Shown one piece after another: positions 1-8,724 of a stretch of 64,000 nt of DNA (the stretch's first letter is position 1; each line of letters begins with the position of its first letter). The DNA is taken from the NCBI RefSeq assembly GCF_000775915.1, contig NZ_BBLT01000013.1, positions 1-64,000 on the forward strand, read 5' to 3'. The translations under genes and the position numbers were made by a program. This DNA is from Sporocytophaga myxococcoides. GTDB taxonomy: Bacteria; Bacteroidota; Bacteroidia; Cytophagales; Cytophagaceae. The notes below the pieces were generated by a model, which saw nothing but the letters and a program-made list of their open reading frames with translations, searched no databases and had not been told where the DNA came from.

Positions 1-267
1 TTTGTTGCAATAAGTAATGATTAAAATTTGAGGGAGACCAAATTAACACATTTTTCATTCAGTCCCTAATAAATTTTAAATTATTTCAATACTCCTCATC
101 TTTTAGCCCTTCCAGCTTTCGAGGGTTACAAACTTAATGATATTTCTTAGGATGTCAAGCAAGAAAATGATCTATTTATCCACATTTGGAGATGAATATG
201 AAAAAGTAAAGTTTTCATTATTTTTATTCTAGGAATGAAATGAATAAAATAGAGACCTTGGGTCTAT
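1..267. other. Intergenic, no gene recognised
   Basis: I see no credible coding frame on either strand in the first 267 bases. The frames are short and broken and the sequence is AT-rich. The right end runs into the purA terminator. A gene ending to the left of the window edge cannot be excluded. Confidence 0.5.
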
Positions 268-308
268 TAAAAAAAATTCAGCAAAGAGCCTCAATGGCTC
301 TTTGCTGA
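268..308 (-). terminator. Rho-independent terminator of the purA operon
   Basis: A perfect 13-bp inverted repeat (arms 278-290 and 296-308, loop TCAAT) is followed on the minus strand by a run of seven T residues (complement of the A run at 270-276). It lies 15 bases past the purA stop codon, as expected for the end of the relA/fur/STAS/purA block. Confidence 0.85.
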
Positions 309-322
309 TATATCTCTATAAT

Positions 323-1609
323 CTAAGCAGTAATAATATTTCTCAAAATGGTTTGCTTTCTATCAGGACCTAAAGAAATTAAAGTAACGGGCACCCCAAG
401 TTCAGACTCAATATACTGTATATATTCATTAAGCTCAAGAGGAAGATTTTCTGAATTCGAATAATCATTAATTGATTTATTCCAACCTTTGAAAGTCTTA
501 TATACTGGAGTTATATCTGTCTCTACAATATCAAATGGAAGAGTATCTACAACACTACCATCTTTCAATTTATAATGGGTACATACTTTTATTTCGTCAA
601 ATGCATTAAGCACATCGACCTTCATCATCAATAATTGAGTGACGCCATTGAGCATTATTGCATATTTAAGAGCTGGCAAATCAATCCACCCACATCGTCT
701 AGGCCGACCAGTTGTAGAACCAAATTCATTCCCCTGCTTTCTTAATGTTTCTCCATGCTCATTATCTAATTCAGTTGGAAACGGTCCTCCTCCAACTCTT
801 GTACAATATGCTTTGAAAATTCCCAAAACTTCTCCTACGTGCGATGGAGCAATACCTAAACCAGTACATGCACCCGCCGCCATTGTATTTGATGAGGTAA
901 CAAAAGGATAAGACCCAAAATCTATATCAAGAAGAGATCCTTGAGCTCCTTCAGCAAGAATGGTTTTCTTTTCAGCTATAAGCTGATTAATGAAATATTC
1001 ACTATCAACAAAGTTAAATGTTTTCAAATGATTAATAGCTTCAAAGAACTCATTTTCAAGAGCTTCAAGATTACTATAATCAAATTTATAAAAGTCTAGA
1101 ATTGTCTTGTGAGCATCTCTTAACTTCTGATATTTAGCTTTAAAATCCGAAGCAATAATGTCACCTACTCGAAGTCCTTGCCTTGCTATTTTGTCTTGGT
1201 AAGTCGGACCTATACCTTTTAAAGTTGAACCTATTTTCTTTTCGCCTTTGGAATTTTCAGAAGCCGCATCTAATAGCCTATGTGTAGGAATTATTAACTG
1301 AGCTTTTTTGGAAATGAAAAGATTCTTATTGAAGTTAACGTTGTATTTTCTCAGACCATCAATTTCTTTCTTAAAAATGATAGCATCCAAAACTACACCG
1401 TTACCGATGATATTTATAATAGAGTCATGAAAAATTCCAGATGGAATCTGATGAAGCACATGCTTAATACCATCAAACTCAAGAGTATGTCCTGCATTTG
1501 GCCCACCTTGAAAACGAGCAACTACCTGATAACGCGGAGCAATAAAATCTACTATTTTACCTTTTCCTTCATCTCCCCACTGAAGTCCCAACAAAATATC
1601 TACAGCCAT
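323..1609 (-). CDS. purA: Adenylosuccinate synthetase
   Basis: Joins IMP and aspartate at the expense of GTP, the first committed step of AMP synthesis, in the cytosol. The 428-residue length is normal for the family. The N-terminal glycine-rich signature GLQWGDEGKGK (about residues 8-18) carries the catalytic Asp and the GTP-loop lysines; GGPNAGHT supplies the catalytic His; the TTGRPRRCGW region binds substrate. It is the last gene of a minus-strand run: 13 bases separate it from the upstream STAS gene and a strong terminator follows. PurA of other bacteria is inhibited by ppGpp, so the nearby relA/spoT gene fits. ATG start. Confidence 0.97.
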   Translation of the reverse strand: MAVDILLGLQWGDEGKGKIVDFIAPRYQVVARFQGGPNAGHTLEFDGIKHVLHQIPSGIFHDSIINIIGNGVVLDAIIFKKEIDGLRKYNVNFNKNLFISKKAQLIIPTHRLLDAASENSKGEKKIGSTLKGIGPTYQDKIARQGLRVGDIIASDFKAKYQKLRDAHKTILDFYKFDYSNLEALENEFFEAINHLKTFNFVDSEYFINQLIAEKKTILAEGAQGSLLDIDFGSYPFVTSSNTMAAGACTGLGIAPSHVGEVLGIFKAYCTRVGGGPFPTELDNEHGETLRKQGNEFGSTTGRPRRCGWIDLPALKYAIMLNGVTQLLMMKVDVLNAFDEIKVCTHYKLKDGSVVDTLPFDIVETDITPVYKTFKGWNKSINDYSNSENLPLELNEYIQYIESELGVPVTLISLGPDRKQTILRNIITA

Positions 1610-1622
1610 TATTGTTTAATAT

Positions 1623-1967
1623 TTATTTTTGAATAAGTTTTTGAATTGCTTCTTCTTGTGAATTAACTATTAAAAAAATAGCATTCAACTTGGTAATAAT
1701 GAGTAATTTCTTAATTTGCTCTGAAGGGCTTACCAATACAACTTCTCCTCCTTTATTTCTAAACTTGGTCAGAATGGTGATTAAAACTCCGATACCACTG
1801 CTATTCATATACCTTACCTGAGAAAGATCAATGCTGCACAAAATAATCGATTCGTTTATTTTATCATTAACCAAATCTACTAATTCCATTCCATTCGTTT
1901 CTCCGATGAGATCTCCCTGAAGCTGAATTGACAGGATATTTTGCTTTACTTCTGAAGTGTATTTCAT
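1623..1967 (-). CDS. STAS-domain anti-anti-sigma-like protein
   Basis: A 114-residue single STAS domain of the SpoIIAA/RsbV type. The segment MNSSGIGVL (about residues 54-62) is the conserved loop in which family members are phosphorylated on Ser by an anti-sigma kinase; Ser56 and Ser57 are the candidates. The start overlaps the stop of the upstream fur gene by four bases (ATGA), and purA follows 13 bases later, so it is almost surely co-transcribed. No RsbW-like kinase or PP2C phosphatase is encoded in the window, so its partner is unknown. It could act in stress signalling or in envelope signalling; the sequence does not say which. Confidence 0.85.
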   Translation of the reverse strand: MKYTSEVKQNILSIQLQGDLIGETNGMELVDLVNDKINESIILCSIDLSQVRYMNSSGIGVLITILTKFRNKGGEVVLVSPSEQIKKLLIITKLNAIFLIVNSQEEAIQKLIQK

Positions 1968-2443
1968 TTTTCCTTAATTTCCTTTTTGTTTTCGCATTGA
2001 GCGTTTTTACATTCCCCATAAAGTATCAGGGAATGATGTAGAACTTTAAAGTTCAGTAATTCGCCAACCATTGTCTGAATATTATAGATTCTTGGATCGC
2101 AGAACTCTACAACCTTATGACATTCAGTACAAATTAAATGATCATGCTGACGATATCCGAATGATTTTTCGTATTGAGCAAGGTTTTTACCAAACTGATG
2201 TTTGCTAACTAAGTCACATTCAACAAGAATATCCAAGGTGTTATAGACAGTTGCTCTGCTTACACGATAATTCTTGTTTTTCATGCTTATGTATAGAGAT
2301 TCAACATCAAAGTGTCCTTTTCTGGTATAGATCTCCTCTAATATAGCAAATCTTTCCGGGGTTTTCCTAAGCCCCTTATTCTCAAGGTATGCGGTAAATA
2401 TTTTCCTTACCTCGTTAAAAATATTTTCGTTCGCCTGCTGCAT
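1964..2443 (-). CDS. fur: Fur-family metal- or peroxide-responsive repressor
   Basis: A winged-helix repressor of about 159 residues from the ATG at 2443. A longer frame reaches 2488, but Bacteroidota promoter elements lie inside that extension, so I place the start at MQQANENIF. The DNA-binding half contains [11 protein letters not shown] and [14 protein letters not shown]; the dimerisation half has the zinc motif [10 protein letters not shown] and a second pair of cysteines near the C-terminus (CKNAQC). This fits Fur, PerR or Zur; the subclass cannot be decided by eye. It is followed by the STAS gene with a four-base overlap. Confidence 0.9.
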   Translation of the reverse strand: MQQANENIFNEVRKIFTAYLENKGLRKTPERFAILEEIYTRKGHFDVESLYISMKNKNYRVSRATVYNTLDILVECDLVSKHQFGKNLAQYEKSFGYRQHDHLICTECHKVVEFCDPRIYNIQTMVGELLNFKVLHHSLILYGECKNAQCENKKEIKEK

Positions 2444-2451
2444 AAAGCCTC

Positions 2452-2489
2452 CAAAGATACAAAGATAAATTTTTCTATCACAAGTCAAA
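2452..2489 (-). promoter_or_regulatory. Bacteroidota-type promoter of fur with tandem -7 elements
   Basis: On the minus strand TTTG (complement of 2486-2489) is followed after 18 bases by TATCTTTG (2460-2467) and immediately by a second TATCTTTG (2452-2459). Both match the Bacteroidota -7 consensus TAnnTTTG. Start sites would fall roughly at 2453 or 2445, giving a leader of ten bases or fewer before the ATG at 2443. Confidence 0.65.
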
Positions 2490-2551
2490 ACTCTAATAGT
2501 TTCAACCGCATTAAAAATATATATCTGATTTACAAATAAATACCTAAATAA

Positions 2552-4753
2552 TTAGGATTCAAAACGATTGACTGTGATTACATCCTGCACCTTTTTCAAT
2601 TTCATAATGAGTTTATTAAGGTGTTTTGTGTCATGAACAAACAACATGATTCTTCCTTCAAACATTCCATCCTCAGTTTCAATAGTGATACTTCTCATGT
2701 TTACTTTTAACTCATTCGAAATTATTCTCGTAATATCATTAACAATCCCCACTCTGTCCATTCCTGTAATTTTCAATCCTGTGAGAAATGCCAGTTCTTT
2801 TTGAGCAGTCCATTTGGCTTTTACTACCCTATAGCCGTAGTGTGACATTAATTCAATTGCATTGGGGCAGGTTGTTCTATGAATCTTAATCCCTTCATTA
2901 ACAGTAACAAACCCAAACACATCGTCTCCTGGAATTGGATTACAACATTTTGCAAGTTTGTAATCAATTTTTTCCATGTCGTCACCAATGAGCAACAGAT
3001 CTGCATTGGGATCTCCAGATCTTTTAGGTTCTTGAGGTTTAGGTTCAACAATTTCTTTCTTTTCTGGCTTTTTAATTTCCTTAGGTTCCTGAAATCTTTT
3101 AATTTCTTTGGGATCAATAATTCCTTTAGCGACATCATAATAGAGGTCTAAAGGGAATTTCATGTTAAAATAGGCCAGAAGCTGATTTAAAGTTTCAGTA
3201 TTCAAATCAAGCTTCATTTGGTGAAGCTTTCTTAAAACAATCTCTTTACCATCTGAAGCAATCTTCTTTTTTTCCTCCTTCAAACAATCTTTGATCTTGG
3301 CTCTCGCTTTGGAACTAACAACAAATTTAAGCCAGTCTTCACTTGGCTTTTGTTTGCTTGAAGTAAGGATTTCGACCTGATCTCCATTATTAAGAATGTA
3401 ACTAAGGGGTACAAGCTTCTGATTCACTTTGGCTCCAAGGCAATGCATACCTATCTGAGTATGAATTTCAAATGCAAAATCAAGAGTAGTTGCTCCATGA
3501 GGTAAAATTTTAAGATCGCCTTTTGGAGTAAATACAAAGACTTCTTCATGAAACAGGTTGGTTCTGAAATCATCCATGAATTCCAGAGCAGAAGAATCAT
3601 TTGTTTCGATCAGTTCTCTAACCTTCTTGATCCACTCTTCCAATCCTGATTCACTTTTACTTTGTGTAGCTTCTTTATATTTCCAATGAGCGGCATACCC
3701 CTTTTCTGCAATATCGTCCATTCTTTTAGTACGAATTTGTACTTCTACCCACTGACCAGATTTACTCATTACAGTTGTATGAAGGGATTCATAGCCGTTC
3801 GCTTTAGGAGTACTTATCCAGTCCCTCAGACGATCCGGATTCGGCTTATAAAAGTCAGTGACGATAGAATAAGCTTTCCAACATGCGGCTTTTTCATTTT
3901 CGTAAGGAGTATCAATTATAACTCGAATTGCAAAAAGGTCATAAACCTCTTCAAAGGGTGTATTTTGTTTCCTTATTTTATTCCAAATGGAGTAAATGGA
4001 TTTAGGACGTCCCTTAACAATAAAGTCAAAATTTGATTTATCAAGAGCTGTTTGAAGCGGCTCGATAAAGTCTTTGATAAACTTATCTCTTGCAGCTTTT
4101 GTCTCATTAATCTTTCTTGCAATACCTCGGTAAACCTCAGGATCGGTATATTTCAAGTACAGATCTTCCAGTTCCGTTTTAATTGCATACAGACCAAGTC
4201 GGTGAGCCAAAGGAGCATACAGATAAATGGTTTCACTGGAAATTTTTAATTGTTTTTCACGGGGCATACTACCAAGCGTACGCATATTGTGAAGGCGGTC
4301 GGCCAGTTTAATTAAAATAACCCTGACATCATCTGACAGAGTAAGGATCATTTTCCGAAAGTTTTCAGCTTGTTGAGAACTTCCATGTTCAAAGACTCCC
4401 GAAATTTTAGTAAGTCCATCTATAATCCGGGCTACCTTTGGACCAAAATCTCTTTCAATATCACTTATTTCCAAATGAGTATCTTCTACAACATCATGAA
4501 GCAAAGCTGCAATGATTGAAGTAGTACCCAATCCGATTTCTTCCACTGCGATTTGAGCCACAGCCAAAGGGTGATATATATATGGCTCCCCTGAGCGTCG
4601 TCTCATATCCTTGTGAGCCTGAAGAGAAGTAAAAAAAGCCTTTTTAATTATTTTCGCATCGTCATCTTTCAGGAAGGGTTTGGCATGCCTTAACAACTTT
4701 CTATACCTGCGAATAATTTCTTTATTTTCCTTTTCAATATCTACCGTCTGCAT
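2552..4753 (-). CDS. RelA/SpoT bifunctional (p)ppGpp synthetase/hydrolase
   Basis: A 733-residue long RSH enzyme that makes and degrades the alarmone (p)ppGpp. The domains in order are: HD hydrolase (about 40-190, with YIYHPLAVA, ALLHDVVEDT and the ADRLHNMRTL helix), synthetase (about 240-360, with KGRPKSIYSI, YESLHTTV and EVQIRTKRMDDIAEKGYAAHW), TGS (about 400-465), a helical linker rich in Lys, Glu and Pro (about 565-600), a zinc-finger-type region with CCNPIPGD, and a C-terminal ACT domain. Both active sites look intact, suggesting a bifunctional Rel. It lies upstream of fur on the same strand; the gap to fur holds fur's own promoter. Confidence 0.95.
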   Translation of the reverse strand: MQTVDIEKENKEIIRRYRKLLRHAKPFLKDDDAKIIKKAFFTSLQAHKDMRRRSGEPYIYHPLAVAQIAVEEIGLGTTSIIAALLHDVVEDTHLEISDIERDFGPKVARIIDGLTKISGVFEHGSSQQAENFRKMILTLSDDVRVILIKLADRLHNMRTLGSMPREKQLKISSETIYLYAPLAHRLGLYAIKTELEDLYLKYTDPEVYRGIARKINETKAARDKFIKDFIEPLQTALDKSNFDFIVKGRPKSIYSIWNKIRKQNTPFEEVYDLFAIRVIIDTPYENEKAACWKAYSIVTDFYKPNPDRLRDWISTPKANGYESLHTTVMSKSGQWVEVQIRTKRMDDIAEKGYAAHWKYKEATQSKSESGLEEWIKKVRELIETNDSSALEFMDDFRTNLFHEEVFVFTPKGDLKILPHGATTLDFAFEIHTQIGMHCLGAKVNQKLVPLSYILNNGDQVEILTSSKQKPSEDWLKFVVSSKARAKIKDCLKEEKKKIASDGKEIVLRKLHQMKLDLNTETLNQLLAYFNMKFPLDLYYDVAKGIIDPKEIKRFQEPKEIKKPEKKEIVEPKPQEPKRSGDPNADLLLIGDDMEKIDYKLAKCCNPIPGDDVFGFVTVNEGIKIHRTTCPNAIELMSHYGYRVVKAKWTAQKELAFLTGLKITGMDRVGIVNDITRIISNELKVNMRSITIETEDGMFEGRIMLFVHDTKHLNKLIMKLKKVQDVITVNRFES

Positions 4754-4909
4754 GTCTCAAAAATACGCAAAACCTATTTTATTTAAACTTGAAATCAATG
4801 TAATTTCGTTCTACGAAAGTCAATCCGTTACGTTATAAATTATATTAAACTGTCTATCAAATAATTAACAACAAAAAGAAAAAAAACTTAAAAAAAATGA
4901 ATTATTTTC

Positions 4910-4941
4910 TTGCATGGTAGATAATTTATTTGCTACCTTTG
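4910..4941 (+). promoter_or_regulatory. Promoter of tRNA-Leu
   Basis: CTTG (TTG at 4910-4912) lies 21 bases before TACCTTTG (4934-4941), an exact TAnnTTTG -7 element. The predicted start, around 4948, is about 60 bases upstream of the mature tRNA 5' end. The preceding stretch (4840-4910) is extremely A-rich. Confidence 0.65.
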
Positions 4942-5008
4942 CTGCGCAATTTTGAACAACAGCACAGAAATAAAGTTCAAAAAAGCGAATCAAGTTTGGA
5001 TAACCAAT

Positions 5009-5090
5009 GCGGATGTGGCGAAATTGGTAGACGCACTAGACTTAGGATCTAGCGCTGCGAGGCATGGGGGTTCGAGTCCCTCCATCCGCA
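5009..5090 (+). tRNA. tRNA-Leu (anticodon UAG)
   Basis: An 82-nt class II tRNA. The acceptor arms are GCGGATG (5009-5015) and CATCCGC, followed by discriminator A (5090). The anticodon stem CTAGA/TCTAG surrounds the loop CTTAGGA with anticodon TAG at 5043-5045. The T arm contains GGTTCGAGTCC. A long variable arm (GCTGCGAGGCAT region) fits leucine. CCA is not encoded. It reads CUA and probably other CUN codons. It has its own promoter and a terminator directly downstream, then tig. Confidence 0.95.
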
Positions 5091-5093
5091 CTG

Positions 5094-5125
5094 AAACCCT
5101 CAGAATTAACCTTCTGAGGGTTTTT
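5094..5125 (+). terminator. Terminator after tRNA-Leu
   Basis: A perfect 12-bp stem (5094-5105 with 5112-5123, loop TTAACC) ends in a T run. It starts four bases after the tRNA 3' end. The tig start codon follows at 5173, so tig either depends on read-through or has a weak promoter in the short gap. Confidence 0.8.
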
Positions 5126-5172
5126 AAATTAATCACGGTACCTTATTGTTAATAGAATAAAATCGGACAAAA

Positions 5173-6513
5173 GTGGAAATTACATTAGAAAAACAAAGTG
5201 CCACCAATGCAACCTTAAAAGTAAACCTTAATGAGTCTGATTACAGACCTAAAGTTGCTGAAAAGGTGAAAGAGTACAGTAAGAAAGTCCAACTAAAGGG
5301 TTTCAGACCTGGAAAAGTTCCGACTTCTTTAGTTGAAAAAATGTATGGAAAAAGTATTTTGGTTGAAGAGATTAATCAGATATTAAGCGATTCTATCACA
5401 AAATATATCAGAGAAAACAAACTTCCGATTATAGGTGAACCACTTCCTGATTCAGAGAAATCAGAAAACATTAACTGGGACACCCAAAAAGATTTTGAAT
5501 TTAACTATAATTTAGGTTTAGTACCAGAATTCAAGTTAGATCTGTCTCCTAATGTAAAGCTCACAAAAAACAACATTAAAATTGAAGATAAGGTTGTTCA
5601 AGAAACACTTCAGAATCTTAAAAATCAATTTGGACAATCTACTAATCCTGAGGTTTCAGCTGAAGGAGATTTTATATATGGCGATCTGAAGGAAGAAAAC
5701 GGAGATTTCGAATTTCAGAGTTTAATCCCTACAAACAAAATTAAAAAATCAGAGTTATCTAAGTTTGTAGGTTTAAAAACAGGCGATAAAGTCACTTTTG
5801 AAATTGAGAATACTTTTGATGACGTAGCCGATATAGCTTACGCTACAGGACTTTCTCTAGAAGATGCTGAGAAAAAACAAGGAATTTTTAGCCTTACCGT
5901 TACCAAAATCAGCAGATCAGAAGGAGCTGAATTAAATCAAGAGTTCTTTGACAAGGTTTTTGGTAAAGATGCAGTGAAGTCTGAAGAAGAATTCATGACT
6001 AAACTTAAAAGCACGATAGAAGAAAATTACGGAAGAGAGTCTGATCTATTGATCAACCATCAGATAAGAAAACACTTTGTTGATAATACTCAAATTGAGT
6101 TACCTTCAGACTTCCTGAAAAGATGGTTATTGGTTTCTAACAATGGCAAAATAACTCAGGAGCAGATTGATAAAGAATTTGATTTATATCTTAAAGAGTT
6201 AAAATGGACTCTTATAAAGAATAAAATCAGCGAAGAAAACGACATTAAAGCTGAGAACGATGAGATTGTTGGAAAGACAAAAGAAATGGTTAAACAGCAA
6301 TTTGGAGGTATGGCTTTTGGGGCGGAACTTGAAGAGACTTTTGACAAAATTGCAGACAATTACCTGAAACAAGACAACGGCAAAAACTACGTTAAAATGT
6401 ATGAGCAGCTTGTTAACGAAAAGGTTATTGAAACCGTAAAAACAAAAATTTCTATAGCTGACAAGAGCGTAGATGTTGAAGAATTCAGAAAGATTGCAGA
6501 AGCTCAAGACTGA
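5173..6513 (+). CDS. tig: Trigger factor, ribosome-associated chaperone
   Basis: A 446-residue protein that binds nascent chains at the ribosome exit tunnel. The ribosome-binding domain carries the signature loop GFRPGKVP (about residues 43-50). The middle region (about 155-250) aligns only loosely with an FKBP prolyl isomerase and has lost the usual aromatic-rich active site, so isomerase activity is doubtful. The C-terminal region (about 260-440) is the helical arm domain. The start is GTG at 5173. It sits directly upstream of clpP and clpX, a classic tig-clpP-clpX order, but a terminator and a promoter separate it from clpP. Confidence 0.93.
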   Translation: MEITLEKQSATNATLKVNLNESDYRPKVAEKVKEYSKKVQLKGFRPGKVPTSLVEKMYGKSILVEEINQILSDSITKYIRENKLPIIGEPLPDSEKSENINWDTQKDFEFNYNLGLVPEFKLDLSPNVKLTKNNIKIEDKVVQETLQNLKNQFGQSTNPEVSAEGDFIYGDLKEENGDFEFQSLIPTNKIKKSELSKFVGLKTGDKVTFEIENTFDDVADIAYATGLSLEDAEKKQGIFSLTVTKISRSEGAELNQEFFDKVFGKDAVKSEEEFMTKLKSTIEENYGRESDLLINHQIRKHFVDNTQIELPSDFLKRWLLVSNNGKITQEQIDKEFDLYLKELKWTLIKNKISEENDIKAENDEIVGKTKEMVKQQFGGMAFGAELEETFDKIADNYLKQDNGKNYVKMYEQLVNEKVIETVKTKISIADKSVDVEEFRKIAEAQD

Positions 6514-6548
6514 CGTTTTGACAATAATTTCTAATTGGTAAAGTTTTT

Positions 6549-6580
6549 GAAAGTCCTTTGTAAAAAGGACTTTTTTTTTA
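6549..6580 (+). terminator. Terminator of tig
   Basis: A 9-bp stem (6551-6559 with 6564-6572, loop GTAA) is followed by an uninterrupted run of T residues to 6579. The same bases carry the clpP promoter elements, so terminator and promoter overlap. Confidence 0.85.
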
Positions 6581-6586
6581 CATTTG
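6557..6586 (+). promoter_or_regulatory. Promoter of clpP, overlapping the tig terminator
   Basis: TTTG (6557-6560) is followed after 18 bases by TACATTTG (6579-6586), an exact Bacteroidota promoter match with the same spacing as the fur promoter. The expected start is about 6592, leaving a leader of about ten bases before the clpP ATG at 6603. Confidence 0.7.
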
Positions 6587-6602
6587 TGCAACACTAACAA
6601 AA

Positions 6603-7304
6603 ATGAAAATGATAAATAAGGAAGAATTCAGAAAATTCGCCATAAAGGATCAGAATATTGGCAGCAACGTAGTGGATCAATACATTAAACAAATTGAGAG
6701 TACTGCATTTCCATACATAAATAATATGACTCCCAATATTGTTGAGGAGAGACAAATGAGAGCTACTGTCATTGACGTTTTTTCACGTCTGATGGCTGAC
6801 AGAATTATCTTCCTCGGCACTGCTATAGATGACTATGTTTCTAACATTGTTGTAGCTCAATTACTGTTTCTAGAATCTGCTGATTCAAACAAAGATGTGA
6901 TTATGTACATCAACAGTCCTGGAGGGTCAGTATATGCGGGACTTGGCATTTATGATACAATGCAATACATCAATCCTGACGTAGCTACAATATGTACAGG
7001 ATTGGCAGCTTCAATGGGGGCTGTATTACTATGTGGAGGAGCTGCTAATAAAAGATCAGCTTTAAAACATTCAAGAATCATGATTCACCAACCACTAGGA
7101 GGCGTTCAAGGACAGGCATCTGACATAGAAATCACTGCTAGAGAAATTCTTAAATTAAAGAAGGAACTTTATGATATCCTTGTTCATCATAGTGGTAATG
7201 ATTATGCAACTATTGAAAAACATGCAGACAGAGATTACTGGTTAACATCTGCAGAAGCTAAAGAATACGGCATAGTTGACGAAGTTCTATTCAGGACCCG
7301 ATAA
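6603..7304 (+). CDS. clpP: ATP-dependent Clp protease proteolytic subunit
   Basis: A 233-residue serine protease that forms a double heptameric ring and degrades proteins delivered by ClpX. The catalytic triad is visible: Ser137 in GLAASMGAV, His162 in MIHQPLGG and Asp211 in DRDYW. The N-terminus is about 30 residues longer than in E. coli ClpP and may include a processed propeptide. It is followed by clpX 112 bases downstream, with a hairpin in the gap. Confidence 0.97.
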   Translation: MKMINKEEFRKFAIKDQNIGSNVVDQYIKQIESTAFPYINNMTPNIVEERQMRATVIDVFSRLMADRIIFLGTAIDDYVSNIVVAQLLFLESADSNKDVIMYINSPGGSVYAGLGIYDTMQYINPDVATICTGLAASMGAVLLCGGAANKRSALKHSRIMIHQPLGGVQGQASDIEITAREILKLKKELYDILVHHSGNDYATIEKHADRDYWLTSAEAKEYGIVDEVLFRTR

Positions 7305-7336
7305 TAAACTTAATTTTAAAAACCTTTGTTAAAAAT

Positions 7337-7381
7337 TGGGATGTTTTAAATCCTTACATTTTTAAGGTAAAATATCCCAAT
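7337..7381 (+). other. Hairpin in the clpP-clpX gap
   Basis: The outer arms TTGGGAT (7337-7343) and ATCCCAA (7375-7381) pair perfectly. Inside them TTTTA pairs with TAAAA and CCTT with AAGG around an eight-base loop. There is no long T run right after it, so it may be a weak terminator, an mRNA processing or stability element, or an operator. It ends 35 bases before the clpX ATG. Confidence 0.5.
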
Positions 7382-7416
7382 ATTTTAATTAAGGAAGGAA
7401 TAAGAAAAACAAAAAA

Positions 7417-8637
7417 ATGGCTCAAATCACCTGTTCATTTTGCGGAAGATCTAAGAAAGATGTATCATTAATGATATCCGGTATACATGCTCACATTTGT
7501 GACAGATGCATCACACAATCTCAACAGATACTTTCCGAAGAAGTTAAAACCAAAAATAAAAACAGTGTCCCTAAGTTCAATTTGATCAAACCATCAGAAA
7601 TGAAAAAATTTCTGGATCAGTTTGTTGTGGGACAAGACGAAGCCAAAAAGGTTATGTCTGTGGCCGTTTATAATCATTATAAAAGGTTAATGCAGCAACA
7701 GGAAGAGAATGATGTAGTGATTGAAAAATCTAACATCATCATGGTAGGTGAAACGGGGACAGGTAAAACCTATATTGCCAGAACATTGGCAAAAATACTC
7801 CAGGTACCTTTCTGTATTGCAGATGCTACTGTACTAACAGAAGCAGGTTACGTGGGAGAAGATGTTGAAAGCATTTTAACAAGACTGTTACAATCTGCTA
7901 ATTATGATGTAGAGTCAGCTGAAAGAGGTATTGTATATATTGATGAAATTGACAAAATTTCTCGTAAAGGCGACAATCCTTCAATTACCAGAGATGTAAG
8001 CGGAGAAGGCGTGCAGCAAGCTCTTTTAAAGCTTCTTGAAGGAACACAGGTAAATGTTCCACCTCAGGGAGGAAGAAAACACCCCGATCAAAAAATGATC
8101 TCGGTAAACACCGAAAATATCTTATTCATTTGTGGTGGTGCTTTTGATGGTATCTCTAAAATGATAGGGAGCAGATTAAATACTCAGCCTCTTGGTTTCT
8201 CAAGTAAAGAACAAACCTTTGTAGATAAAGAAAACCTACTTCAATATGTTACAGCTCAGGATTTAAAAACATTCGGTTTAATTCCTGAATTGATTGGTCG
8301 ACTACCAGTACTCACATATCTGGAGCCACTTTCAAAAGACACATTGAGAATGATCTTGACTCAGCCGAAAAATGCTATCGTTAAACAATACAAGAAATTG
8401 TTTAAGATGGAAGATATTGAGATTGAATTTGAGGAAGAAGCACTGGATTTCATCGTTGAGAAAGCTGTTAATTTTAAATTAGGTGCAAGAGGCTTAAGAT
8501 CAATTTGTGAAGCTGTAATGACTGATGCAATGTTTGAACTGCCATCTCAAGATGAAATTAAAAAACTTGTAATTACGAGAGATTATGCTGTAGAAAAAAT
8601 TGAAAAATCTAAATTCAATAAATTGAAAGCAGCATAG
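7417..8637 (+). CDS. clpX: ClpX, ATP-dependent unfoldase subunit of ClpXP
   Basis: A 406-residue AAA+ unfoldase that recognises tagged substrates and feeds them into ClpP. The N-terminal zinc-binding domain uses Cys6, Cys9, Cys28 and Cys31. Walker A is GETGTGKT (about 112), Walker B is [10 protein letters not shown], the pore loop region is [10 protein letters not shown], and the sensor/arginine region [11 protein letters not shown] lies near the C-terminus. The purine-rich AAGGAAGGA lies about 15-25 bases upstream of the ATG. A terminator follows. Confidence 0.97.
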   Translation: MAQITCSFCGRSKKDVSLMISGIHAHICDRCITQSQQILSEEVKTKNKNSVPKFNLIKPSEMKKFLDQFVVGQDEAKKVMSVAVYNHYKRLMQQQEENDVVIEKSNIIMVGETGTGKTYIARTLAKILQVPFCIADATVLTEAGYVGEDVESILTRLLQSANYDVESAERGIVYIDEIDKISRKGDNPSITRDVSGEGVQQALLKLLEGTQVNVPPQGGRKHPDQKMISVNTENILFICGGAFDGISKMIGSRLNTQPLGFSSKEQTFVDKENLLQYVTAQDLKTFGLIPELIGRLPVLTYLEPLSKDTLRMILTQPKNAIVKQYKKLFKMEDIEIEFEEEALDFIVEKAVNFKLGARGLRSICEAVMTDAMFELPSQDEIKKLVITRDYAVEKIEKSKFNKLKAA

Positions 8638-8673
8638 GAAGTTGTAAGTGATAAGTTTTAAATTAATAAGAAA

Positions 8674-8707
8674 TAAAAAGGGCTTTTTAAAAGCCCTTTT
8701 TATTTTT
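8674..8707. terminator. Bidirectional terminator between clpX and lpxB
   Basis: The near-palindrome AAAAAGGGCTTTT / AAAAGCCCTTTTT (8675-8701) has A and T runs on its two sides, so it can terminate clpX on the plus strand and lpxB on the minus strand. Confidence 0.8.
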
Positions 8708-8724
8708 ATTAATTTATCATTCCC

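Noticed and set aside
2444-2488. A 15-residue N-terminal extension of Fur in the same frame
   Set aside because: The stretch carries TTTG and two TAnnTTTG elements in the right spacing, so it looks like promoter DNA, and the resulting peptide has no homology-like quality.
4758-4765. TATTTTTG on the minus strand just before relA/spoT as a promoter
   Set aside because: The -7 motif matches, but it would put the start at the ATG itself and no -33 element is seen, so I did not call it.
4952-5152. A 66-residue plus-strand frame across the tRNA
   Set aside because: It is a chance frame running through tRNA-Leu and its terminator.
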